A model generated the notes under the pieces. It did no database searches. It was not told the DNA's origin and worked only from the letters and a program-made list of their open reading frames with translations. A stretch of 64,000 nucleotides of DNA from 13-2-20CM-66-19 sp963824395 (GTDB taxonomy: Bacteria > Pseudomonadota > Gammaproteobacteria > Steroidobacterales > Steroidobacteraceae): NCBI GenBank assembly GCA_963824395.1, contig CAWGPF010000001.1:992001-1056000 (forward strand). The letters are read 5' to 3'. Position numbers and translations under genes: made by a program. This document shows, in pieces, positions 43,851 through 52,016 of the stretch (its first letter is position 1; every line of letters begins with the position of its first letter).

Positions 43851-45490
43851 GCCCGACGGTCAAAACTCTTGCAGCTCTCTGCGTCAGCGCAGCTCTCGTT
43901 TCTGGCGCGGGCGCGCAAGAGCAGCACTCTGATCACGACGAGAGCGAAGCGCTGGGGAGCGTGCATTTTCCGGTCACTTGTCAGGCGAGGAGCCAAGCGG
44001 CCTTCACGCGGGCGGTGGCGCTGCTCCACTCCTTTGGCTACGAAGAGGCCCGCAAGTCCTTCGCGAAGGTTGCCGAGCAAGACCCCCGCTGTGGAATGGC
44101 ATCCTGGGGGATTGCCATGACCTACTACCACCCGATCTGGGCGCCGCCGACGGCGGCCGAGCTCGCAGCCGGAGAGGCCGCAGCTGACAGTGCGGATGCC
44201 ATAGGTGCCAGGAGCGACCGGGAAAAGCACTACATCACCGCAATCGGCGCCTTCTACCGCGACTTCGGCCGGGTCGATCACCGCACGCGCGCCCTCGGTT
44301 ACAAAGAGGCCATGGAGGATCTGGCGCGCCGCTATCCCGATGATCACGAGGCGTCGGCCTTTTACGCGCTGGCGTTGCTTGGGACGGCACCGCCGGGTGA
44401 TGCGACCTTCGCTGCTCAAAAGCAGGCGGCGGAAATCTTAAACCGCCTTCTCATGAAGGAACCGCAGCATCCCGGAGCGATCCACTACCTGATCCACGCC
44501 TACGACTACCCGTCGCTCGCTGCGATGGCACTGCCGGCGGCGCGGGCGTACGCGAAGATTGCGCCCTCCTCGCCGCATGCTTTGCACATGCCGTCGCACA
44601 TCTTCACGCGGCTCGGGCTGTGGTCGGAGTCGATCGAGTCAAACCTCGCCTCGGCCGACGCCGCGCGGCATCTGGTTGCCAGGACCTATCCCGGGGCCAC
44701 TTCCTTCGACACTCTGCACGCCCTCGATTACCTGGAGTATGCGTACTTGCAGACCGGCAACGAGCCAAAGGCGCGCCAGGTGCGCGAGGAGGCGGCGACT
44801 GCAAGGAAGTTCGATGATCCAAGCTTCGTTGCCGGCTACGCGCTCGCCGCCATCCCGGCGCGCTTCGCCCTGGAGCGTCGTCGCTGGGATGAAGCTGCGA
44901 GGCTCGAAGCGCCTGATGCCAGCCTTGCCTGGGAGAACTTCCCTTACGCACGGGCCATAACCTATTTCGCGCAAGCGCTGGGCTCTGTGCGCGGCGGTGA
45001 GCCGAAGCGGGCTTACGCGGCACTCACCAACCTTGAAGAAATCCACACAGTGCTGGTCAAGTCACCGGTTTCCGGACCCTACGACTGGGCGGGACAGGTG
45101 GAGTCCATGCGGCTGGCAGCTGCGGCCTGGCTTGCGTATTCCGAGGGCCGCCAGAGCGAGGCCGTCGGTCTCGCGCGCAATGCAGCTGACCTTGAGGACC
45201 GCGTCGGGAAGCACCCGGTAACGCCGGGAGCCGTACTGCCCGCGCGCGAGTTACTTGCCGACTTGCTGCGCGAGATGGGGCGGCCGGGCGAGGCGCTGCA
45301 GCAGTACGAGTTGTCTTTGAGCGTGGCGCCCAACCGATTCAACAGCCTCTATGGCGCGGCGCAATCGGCCGAGACCTCCGGCGACTCACGCAAGGCGGTG
45401 CAGCTCTACGCGATGCTCGCCGAGAACTGCACCTCGTCTGACCGCGCAGAGGTCAAGCGCGCGCGCGACTTCCTCGAGCGGCATAAGTAG
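43847..45490 (+). CDS. Exported TPR-repeat protein
   Basis: 547 residues from GTG 43847 with a signal peptide (KTLAALCVSAALVSGAGAQ). The body is TPR/Sel1-like helical repeats; conserved-looking spots are HFPVTCQARSQAAFTRAVAL, WGIAMTYYHPIW, HPGAIHYLIHAYDYP and HMPSHIFTRLGLW. Similar proteins occur widely in soil proteobacteria with no known function. The GTGA overlap with the toxin stop couples it to the toxin-antitoxin operon, which is odd for a periplasmic protein; a promoter inside the toxin gene is possible. It is the only cargo gene before repeat B. Confidence 0.75.
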   Translation: MSPTVKTLAALCVSAALVSGAGAQEQHSDHDESEALGSVHFPVTCQARSQAAFTRAVALLHSFGYEEARKSFAKVAEQDPRCGMASWGIAMTYYHPIWAPPTAAELAAGEAAADSADAIGARSDREKHYITAIGAFYRDFGRVDHRTRALGYKEAMEDLARRYPDDHEASAFYALALLGTAPPGDATFAAQKQAAEILNRLLMKEPQHPGAIHYLIHAYDYPSLAAMALPAARAYAKIAPSSPHALHMPSHIFTRLGLWSESIESNLASADAARHLVARTYPGATSFDTLHALDYLEYAYLQTGNEPKARQVREEAATARKFDDPSFVAGYALAAIPARFALERRRWDEAARLEAPDASLAWENFPYARAITYFAQALGSVRGGEPKRAYAALTNLEEIHTVLVKSPVSGPYDWAGQVESMRLAAAAWLAYSEGRQSEAVGLARNAADLEDRVGKHPVTPGAVLPARELLADLLREMGRPGEALQQYELSLSVAPNRFNSLYGAAQSAETSGDSRKAVQLYAMLAENCTSSDRAEVKRARDFLERHK

Positions 45491-45522
45491 TTTATGGCGT
45501 GCATGCAAGGCGCTTCGATGAA

Positions 45523-45682
45523 ATTGGTGGAAAGGGAGGGACTCGAACCCTCGACCCCGGCATTATGAGTGCCGACCCCGAAGATTTAGTGTTGTAATTT
45601 CAATCACTTGCCAAGGGCGCCCGTTGCAGCCTGGCACGACGAAGCACAACTTAGTACTACTGACTCCCGCAAATCTCCCGCA
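45523..45682. repeat. Integration repeat B (tRNA 3' fragment plus arm-type repeats)
   Basis: Same orientation as repeat A, 2455 bp to its right; 42 nt are identical (45523-45564). The homology then continues imperfectly through CCAAGG-x-GCGCCCGTTGCA and GCACGACGAAGCACAAC to ACTCCCGCAAATCTCCCGCA (45663-45682), the counterpart of the arm-type repeat in A. Two related elements therefore inserted into the same tRNA. The tRNA 5' half is absent at both copies, and no integrase gene is in the window. Confidence 0.8.
45525..45574 (-). pseudogene. 3' half of a tRNA gene, anticodon CAU
   Basis: Read on the minus strand this is a perfect anticodon arm (CGGCA-CTCATAA-TGCCG), a 5-nt variable loop, a perfect T arm (GAGGG-TTCGAGT-CCCTC), CCTTTCC, A and CCA. 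The D arm and 5' acceptor strand (GGAAAGG expected) are missing, replaced by unrelated sequence. The loop CTCATAA marks a methionine or CAU-isoleucine tRNA. It is the displaced 3' end left by a tRNA-targeting integration, not a working tRNA. Confidence 0.8.
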
Positions 45683-45884
45683 CCCCGGTCACAACCTCGG
45701 TGCCCCGAGATTGCCCAACGCCGCCTCCTGCATAGCACGCAACTAGGAACTCGACTGAAGTGTCGTACACCGCCCACTCATCCGCCAGCTGCCGATCGAT
45801 TTCGACAAAGTGCTTCCACTTCCACCGCGTTCGAACCTCCGCAGCAAATCCGTCCGAGGAACGCTGTGGCCGCCCTAGCGTACG
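45657..45884 (-). pseudogene. C-terminal relic of a zeta-toxin-like ATPase
   Basis: The minus-strand translation contains TRWKWKHFVEIDRQLADEWAVYDTSVEFLVACYAGG, which resembles the C-terminus of zeta-toxin/predicted-ABC-type-ATPase proteins (R-x4-F-x3-Y-x-x-LADEW-x-x-YDNS). The N-terminal P-loop half is missing upstream and the 3' end overlaps repeat B. It looks like a toxin gene truncated by the integration or deletion that formed this junction. Confidence 0.5.
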
Positions 45885-45931
45885 CGAGCGGCGATACGGC
45901 GTAAGCAAGACGCTTGATCTCCAGGAAGGGG

Positions 45932-47488
45932 CTAAGTTGCAGAATTCGTGGGGTTAGGTGACGGTGGGTCCTCCACTTCTCCCTCGACTCTCGGGTTGGC
46001 AGCCGCGCGCGCCGCGGCGACGGCGGCGTCGACCGAAGGATCCTTCAGCGCGCTTGCGGGCAGCAGGCTGACCTCCACGAAGGAAGACTTGATCTCGAAA
46101 GAGCGCAACCCCCGAGTAGCGAGCGCGTGCAATCGTTGGTCGTCGACGCCAATCTCACGAAGGAGAAGGATGTGATACAGATTCGATAGCGCCTCACTCT
46201 TCTTGTGCAAATCCTCCAGTTCGTTGTCGTAGTTACCCTCGTGACGGCGACCTCCGTAGTGGGAAATCTCATTCCGCTTCTCGGCGCACGCAGCCGCAAA
46301 TTTGCGCAGGGCCTCCCTCTCCAAATCGAGCGGCAGACCTTCCAAAGTTTCGAAAATGCGTTGCTCGAGGGAGGGTTCGCCGGCGTGTTCGAGTTGCCGC
46401 ACCAGCCATTGCTTGTCCCTTCCCTCTTCGATCTGGGCGAGGACTCGAGCAATCTTTGCCCGCAATTTCTCGGAGCCGCGGGCCGCTTCTCCACGACGGC
46501 GATGCAAGGATTCCAGCCCCCAGACGAGCATGATGAATCGATGCTCCTCATAGAGCGACACACTGCGCCGGGTGCCGAGGTAGAGGTAAACGCCGGGGCC
46601 CCACCGCTCGCGGCGCAGTCGCCAGTTCCCGAAAAGTTCACCGAACCTCTCCTTTACCTGCGGAAAGCTGACCCAGAATTCCCGCGGACCCGGCGGTTCC
46701 TTGTCTCGACTGATGTGCCTGGCGAAGTAAAGTTGAAAGCGCTGCGGGCGCTCGCCCTCATCGTACGTCAGCATCGGCCAGTCCAGGCTATAGTCGGATC
46801 CGGTTAGTAGCACGAAGAGATCGGCGAACAGCACGTACTGTGCTTGGATCGCCGCGAGCGGCAACGGCCGCTGAGGAATCAGCACGATTTCCGCATACTC
46901 CGTCAACGTCAGTAGCGAGCCACGGTGCTTACCCAGGTACGGACCCTTGACACCAAAGACGATTTGCAACTGCCCGTCTTCCAACGGATAGACGAGTTTG
47001 TCCGGGACGCTATAAGCCGCCGCGATGCCGGATTCCGTACGCTCTGCGCCAATGCCGCGCAGCCAGAGCCATTCCTCAAAGCCCTTCAATTCCACCGTGA
47101 GCCGGGGGAATTCCATCTGCTCCTGCGAGTCACGAAAAGGACCGTCACCCAATAGGCACTGAAGGGCCAGATATCGCTCGAACGATATTCCGTTGGTCTT
47201 GAACTGTCCGCCGTTGCGACGCACGCCGGACAATCGCACCGTCTTATTGCTTCCCTTCAAAATCCCGTGGATGCATTTCCCCTCAGGTAACGGCGACCCA
47301 CCGCCGACCAATGCCGCCCAGGGACCGTGCTCATTGGGAAACACTCCTTCGAGTTCCAGGCGCGACTGTCCGTCGTCGTCGATGCTTAACTTCCCCACCA
47401 CAGCAGTCTCTGGAGCAACCAGGCCGGAAGGCACCTGCACATCACTCCACCAGAAGTAACCGGTTTCCTCGAGGATCTTGGATTTCAC
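45932..47488 (-). CDS. ApeA-like HEPN anti-phage protein
   Basis: 518 residues. The N-terminal ~330 residues resemble the ApeA N-terminal domain (GYFWWSDVQVPSGLVAPETA, then a VGKLSIDDDGQSRLELEG beta region and EEWLWLRG). The C-terminal ~170 residues are HEPN-like, with the ribonuclease signature R405-N-E-I-S-H410-Y. ApeA is an established single-gene defence protein thought to act as a HEPN RNase. The gene stands alone on the minus strand between repeat B and an orphan gene, in the part of the island rich in defence-like genes. Assignment is by recalled domain pattern, so a related HEPN family remains possible. Confidence 0.7.
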   Translation of the reverse strand: MKSKILEETGYFWWSDVQVPSGLVAPETAVVGKLSIDDDGQSRLELEGVFPNEHGPWAALVGGGSPLPEGKCIHGILKGSNKTVRLSGVRRNGGQFKTNGISFERYLALQCLLGDGPFRDSQEQMEFPRLTVELKGFEEWLWLRGIGAERTESGIAAAYSVPDKLVYPLEDGQLQIVFGVKGPYLGKHRGSLLTLTEYAEIVLIPQRPLPLAAIQAQYVLFADLFVLLTGSDYSLDWPMLTYDEGERPQRFQLYFARHISRDKEPPGPREFWVSFPQVKERFGELFGNWRLRRERWGPGVYLYLGTRRSVSLYEEHRFIMLVWGLESLHRRRGEAARGSEKLRAKIARVLAQIEEGRDKQWLVRQLEHAGEPSLEQRIFETLEGLPLDLEREALRKFAAACAEKRNEISHYGGRRHEGNYDNELEDLHKKSEALSNLYHILLLREIGVDDQRLHALATRGLRSFEIKSSFVEVSLLPASALKDPSVDAAVAAARAAANPRVEGEVEDPPSPNPTNSAT

Positions 47489-48076
47489 TGTAACGTCCTT
47501 CTAGATGGTCGCATCGCATGCGTCATCTGTGCGGCGACACGCATCTTGGAGCTCGGGGTCATTTTATGCCGCTCGGGAGACGCCCGTGCGGGACGGTCAG
47601 TGCAATTTTGTTGCAGCCAATTGAGCTTGCATTTCGACTTTGGAGGTTGTGAAGTCAAGTCGTGTGACTTTAACTGGAGATTGTCATGACTCGTATACCG
47701 TTTGACCCAAGCCACCTCCTCTACATCGTGCGGCGCGATCAGCGCGGCAGACCAATCATCGTGCGCGTGAGGCTCCGAAGGGGTGAGGCAATCTGAAGAG
47801 CCCCGCGCGCAGACCGCACAGCGTTCTGGCCGGCAGGCCTCGGCTGTGTCGGCGGCGCCCGAAAGCGACCGGGAAGCGGCGGACGGCTAGCATCGTGCTA
47901 ATTTCGCGGCCGCTATTGAGATTGTAGCTCGGGAGGTTACCCTGACTGCGGTAAGCCCGGCTGTTGCACAAGGGTTCGACGAAACGCCACGCTGATTGTG
48001 TGCAGCTGACCATAACCGAGACCGGTGGTAGATGAATGAAAATCCATCCGTGACAAAACGTTGATAGCCAGAAACG
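47489..48076. other. Intergenic region between the ApeA-like and orphan genes
   Basis: 588 nt of mixed composition with no confident gene. A 36-codon frame at 47686-47796 (+), translating to MTRIPFDPSHLLYIVRRDQR and on to an Arg-rich end, has a TGGAGA site upstream and could be a small protein, but it is too short to call. The part after 47,800 shows no coding signal. Promoters for the ApeA-like gene (toward 47,500-47,650, AT-richer) and for the gene at 48077 should lie here. Confidence 0.35.
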
Positions 48077-48949
48077 ATGAAACGACCGAAGCCCTTTAAC
48101 GAAGGCCGAGCTTGCGATGCGGTGATCCGCTATCTGGAACACCGTCGGAGGGCAAATCGCTCTCACGTGCGCTTTCCGGAGCACGAGCGCCACGCTGCTC
48201 CGATCGAGGTCGCCTTCGAGCTCGCCGGTACATTGTTCGCTATGGAGCATACCGGTATCGAACCGTTCGAAGGCCATACTGAGCTCCAGGCGACGGCGGC
48301 CATGGCGGTCCATCCGATCGCCCGAGCGGTCGAAGGCAGGTTATCTGCCACTGAGGACTTTGAACTTCATCTGCCGGCGGGTGCGCTCGCGGGTTTAGGC
48401 CGCAAGCGTCTCGAGGAAGTCCACAGACTGATTGCCTCTTGGATTGTCAGCATCTGGCCGTCCTTGCCCATCGCGCCGATGGGGCGCTATGACACTTCGG
48501 TCCAGTGGACGTCGGTCGCCGGCGTACCGTTCAAGGTCAAACTACATCGCACAGTCGGGCTCGTCAGACCCGGATCGCTGCAGATTGTTCATGTTGTCGG
48601 CGGCGTCGAGTCTTCGCGCGAAGCACGAATTCGTACCGCTCTCGAGAAGAAGCTGCCGAAGCTGACCCGGTGGAAGCAAGACTTCAACGCGCGCACCGTG
48701 TTGGTATTTGAACAAAATGACATCCAACTGACAAATGTGCACTTGGTAACGGATGCGCTGCTCAAGGCGGAAACTAGCGCGAGGGAGATCGCGGACGAGG
48801 TCTATCTCGTGACCAGCACAATCTCTCCCTGGTGGGTGCACTTCGTGCGTGTCGACTTTCGTACCTACTTCGATCTAACCGACCCCGACGATCGCGCGTG
48901 GGAAATCGATCCCAGTTCGCTGTCCGCAATCACCGAATCCGCCGCCTGA
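48077..48949 (+). CDS. Orphan protein of unknown function in the defence island
   Basis: 290 residues, soluble, no signal peptide. I do not recognise the family. Visible features: an N-terminal basic segment with ACDAVIRYLEHRRRANRSHVRFPE, an acidic pair in VAFELAGTLFAMEHTGIEPFEGH that could be an active site, a central beta-rich part (GRYDTSVQWTSVAGVPFKVKL) and a C-terminal TSTISPWWVHFVRVDFRTYF. Its 3' end faces the RelA/SpoT-domain gene (45 nt apart). Codon usage is less GC-extreme than in the core genes. A nuclease or other defence role is a guess. Confidence 0.55.
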   Translation: MKRPKPFNEGRACDAVIRYLEHRRRANRSHVRFPEHERHAAPIEVAFELAGTLFAMEHTGIEPFEGHTELQATAAMAVHPIARAVEGRLSATEDFELHLPAGALAGLGRKRLEEVHRLIASWIVSIWPSLPIAPMGRYDTSVQWTSVAGVPFKVKLHRTVGLVRPGSLQIVHVVGGVESSREARIRTALEKKLPKLTRWKQDFNARTVLVFEQNDIQLTNVHLVTDALLKAETSAREIADEVYLVTSTISPWWVHFVRVDFRTYFDLTDPDDRAWEIDPSSLSAITESAA

Positions 48950-48994
48950 CTTCGCGGCCGTCTCCCCTACGCGCCAGGCGAAATGCGCGGACGC

Positions 48995-51900
48995 TCACTG
49001 CGGGTCAGCGGGAGGAAAACTGCGTTTCCGGAATTCGAGAGCTTCTTCACTCCGGCGTTGCTCGGCTGCAATTTGTAGGTCGAGGCTGTGAGTATGTCGT
49101 TGAGCGAAGGCGCGCACCTTCTCACGCGGATCCGCGAGCCACGACTCCATCTCTTGCTTCTTGTGCCGATAGGCTTCCACGAGGCCGAACTCCCCTCGCA
49201 GCAAACCGACAGAATCCAGCGTCATGCTGACCCGCCGTAGCAACGGATCATCGGCGGGCAGCGCCTCTACAATCGACTGGGTGAGAGCGTGGGTGAACGG
49301 CTGTCCGTTGTAATTGGCGAGCACTTGGACCAGAAATTCTAGATCCGAACTCGTACCGTTCGCGTAGATCGCCTGGAGGGCGTGCTCGTATCGCGGCGTA
49401 AATACTGGGAACACATTGGCGAGCAACCGTGCGCCACGGTACTCGAAGAATTCCTGGTCGTCCGCAAACCAATTTCGTGCAGCGGTCACCGCATACTCCG
49501 GCACACTCTCCAGCGAGGGCTTCAGCAGATGAAACTCATAGGGCACGGCCTCGTATCGATTGCCCTCGGCCGCACCGCGCTCTGCCCTGAGCCGGTGGCC
49601 GAAGAAGTCGACGACCCGCGTCGGGTGGCGCTTTGCGATCTCATTCAGGATCTCCTCCTCTCGATAGTCGATTGGTGAGCGCGCCACGAGAGTATCGAGG
49701 ACAAAGTCGGCTTGGTCTGGCTCCAGATCCCGAAACACAGAGCTTCCCGTCGCGCGAACGGCGACGTGGTTTACCCATCTCGCATCACCCTTGTCCCTCA
49801 GGTATCTCAATGCCGGCAAGAGCACGCGATGGAGTAGTCCGCCATCCACATCGCTATGGCGCGCCACGGAGGTCGCGACGATCTTCAGTAACACCCCATC
49901 GTCTCCACTTGCAATTGCCGCCCCAAGGGCCGCCTCGAGTAGCTGCGAATCGACTTCGACCGCATAGCGTTGGTACCAAACGATTTGCCCTATGTAACGC
50001 TGCTCGCTGATCCAATGTAGAAGCTTTCGGTGTAGCGCCTCTCGCCCCGCGCCCACCTCCAACCCGCCCAGCATGGCCGGCAAAAAGCCGCCGAGACGCA
50101 GATCTAGTCGATCAAGATAGGACATGAGGATTCCGGGGTTCGACTTTCCGAGCTGTTCCAAGAAATTGTTGAAGCTGATAAACGTGGCGCCATCTTTCAT
50201 ATCAGCCCGAGCGCAGCGAGACAGCATCTCCAGCCACTCGTCTGCCCGATCTTCGGTCACCTCTGCGACGAGCTCCGTGATCCGAGCATTCCGGTAGACC
50301 TCACGCGCCTTGACATCGAGAGCATCTGTCTCCCACTCGGGAGGGAATACCGATTCGAATCCCACCAATGTCTTGAAGGTCACGAACGTGCGATCGGCAT
50401 TGACTAGATCCCGGAACTTGAATATTCGCTCGGACAGGGCGCGTCGAAGCTCGCCGAGCTCACGATCCTCCTCTTTGATTCCTGACTTTCCCTTGTGCCG
50501 ATACTGCCAAAGCAGGACGTGCTCCATGTGCTCGAGCAGCTCATAGCTCTGCTGCGGCGCGATTTCTATATACAACTCAACAATATCGACCGCGTCGCGG
50601 AGAAGGATCTTAGCGAGCGCGTCGTTGACACCGCGCACAGGCGGCTGCATGGCGCGAGACAATGTCTGAAGCACTTGGAGCCGACCATCATCCGATTCCG
50701 CCTCGTAGAAGAGTCTTTTAAGGATGCGGATTGCACCCCGCCGCGCTTGATCCAAGGTATCGCTCGGAATCGCGGCACCTCGATGAAACGTCACTGCGTT
50801 ATAGGTGGCCGAGGTGCCACTGATTTCAGACTTTAATGCTTCCCCCAGAACCTTCATCACCACCGGTCTGAGGGCTTCCAGGGCTCGTCGGTCCATCTTC
50901 TCGATGTGCGCGACCAGTTGGAGCTGCACGAGAGGTCCCGCCTCCTTCCAGACATCCATCTGATGCTCGGACAGGGTCTCGGCGGACTTTAAGAGGCGTT
51001 CCCTTACCTTGTCGTTCGGAGCGGCCTCAAAGAGGCTGGCGATGGCGGTAAATGCGGCCTCCACGTCGAAGTACCGAATGTAGTCCAATATTTCCGCCGC
51101 GACGCACACCATCATCTCGAGATTCTGACCTGGCAGGCTTCCGAAGGGAGTTTCGATTGGCCGCGTCTCGGTAACATAAGCTCGCAGCACCGTCGAGACG
51201 ACTGCCGCCCGTACCTCTCTATGGACCTTTTCCAAATCGTCATAGCTCGGGAGAACGTATTCCTTAAACCGGCGAAGAAGCTCGTACCGCGCGTTGTTAT
51301 CCTGGCATTCACCCAATTGACGCAACGCCCCCTCATCGAACAGTCGCCGTCCGCTCGATAGCCGCTCGAAGTCGTCGACGACCTTTTGAAATTCATATCC
51401 GGCAGGCAATAGATATTCCCGCATGATCCGCTTCATGCGGCCTTCGATGTCTTGCATCAGCGACTGACCAAAACCCTCGAGCACCGGTCGTTTGTAGACG
51501 GTGTCGTGAGCCATCTCCGCCCAAGCGTGATTCAGCGTTGTCTGAACCTGTACCTCGCACCACAGGCCACCCAGCTCGGTGTAGTCTGCCCGTTCGACGT
51601 GGGCGTCCTTCAAGCGGACCACATAGTTATTCGAGATGAAGAGTTCAGCTGCCTCGGTCGCCCCCGGGTGGGGGTGATGAATCTTCGTCCGTGACCAATC
51701 GACAACGAAATTATCAGTAATGATTGGGGATGACTGAAAGCGGGCGACATCGGAGTTCGTATAGAAAACGAGCCGACATCCGGCGAGATCTTTGGCGACC
51801 GCCGAGATGTTATCCGTCTGAAGCGCTCCTGCACGATCCAGTTTCCGTCGCAGCGATGGAGTCGCCTTCGCGCGACGCTGAATGTGTTGAAGGCGCAACT

Positions 51901-52000
51901 CCGGTTGCTGATGCAGCGCCGCGCGCAACGTCTCCGCGACGGTTTCAGCCAGTCGCTCATATTGCGCGTGTCCGCCAGCTTCGTATTCAGTGATGTTCAT
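48995..52000 (-). CDS. Large protein with N-terminal RelA/SpoT synthetase domain
   Basis: 1001 residues. The first ~170 residues are a RelA/SpoT nucleotide-pyrophosphokinase domain: QRRAKATPSLRRKL, D71-L-A-G-C-R76, a shifted FISNNYVV loop at 121-128 where GYxSxH is usual, and C-E149-VQVQTTLNHAWAEMAHDTVYK with the catalytic glutamate. No hydrolase (HD) domain, TGS or ACT is present. The remaining ~830 residues are helical, HEAT-like repeats without known motifs. Toxic small alarmone synthetases of this type pyrophosphorylate nucleotides or tRNA 3' ends and can act in phage defence (CapRel). A trypsin-like protease gene lies 16 nt upstream in the same operon. Confidence 0.75.
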   Translation of the reverse strand: MNITEYEAGGHAQYERLAETVAETLRAALHQQPELRLQHIQRRAKATPSLRRKLDRAGALQTDNISAVAKDLAGCRLVFYTNSDVARFQSSPIITDNFVVDWSRTKIHHPHPGATEAAELFISNNYVVRLKDAHVERADYTELGGLWCEVQVQTTLNHAWAEMAHDTVYKRPVLEGFGQSLMQDIEGRMKRIMREYLLPAGYEFQKVVDDFERLSSGRRLFDEGALRQLGECQDNNARYELLRRFKEYVLPSYDDLEKVHREVRAAVVSTVLRAYVTETRPIETPFGSLPGQNLEMMVCVAAEILDYIRYFDVEAAFTAIASLFEAAPNDKVRERLLKSAETLSEHQMDVWKEAGPLVQLQLVAHIEKMDRRALEALRPVVMKVLGEALKSEISGTSATYNAVTFHRGAAIPSDTLDQARRGAIRILKRLFYEAESDDGRLQVLQTLSRAMQPPVRGVNDALAKILLRDAVDIVELYIEIAPQQSYELLEHMEHVLLWQYRHKGKSGIKEEDRELGELRRALSERIFKFRDLVNADRTFVTFKTLVGFESVFPPEWETDALDVKAREVYRNARITELVAEVTEDRADEWLEMLSRCARADMKDGATFISFNNFLEQLGKSNPGILMSYLDRLDLRLGGFLPAMLGGLEVGAGREALHRKLLHWISEQRYIGQIVWYQRYAVEVDSQLLEAALGAAIASGDDGVLLKIVATSVARHSDVDGGLLHRVLLPALRYLRDKGDARWVNHVAVRATGSSVFRDLEPDQADFVLDTLVARSPIDYREEEILNEIAKRHPTRVVDFFGHRLRAERGAAEGNRYEAVPYEFHLLKPSLESVPEYAVTAARNWFADDQEFFEYRGARLLANVFPVFTPRYEHALQAIYANGTSSDLEFLVQVLANYNGQPFTHALTQSIVEALPADDPLLRRVSMTLDSVGLLRGEFGLVEAYRHKKQEMESWLADPREKVRAFAQRHTHSLDLQIAAEQRRSEEALEFRKRSFPPADPQ

Positions 52001-52016
52001 CGCCAGAGAGCCTTAG

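Noticed and set aside
45523..45600. Complete tRNA gene at repeat B
   Set aside because: Only the anticodon arm through CCA is present; no D arm or GGAAAGG 5' acceptor strand follows, so it is a 3' fragment.
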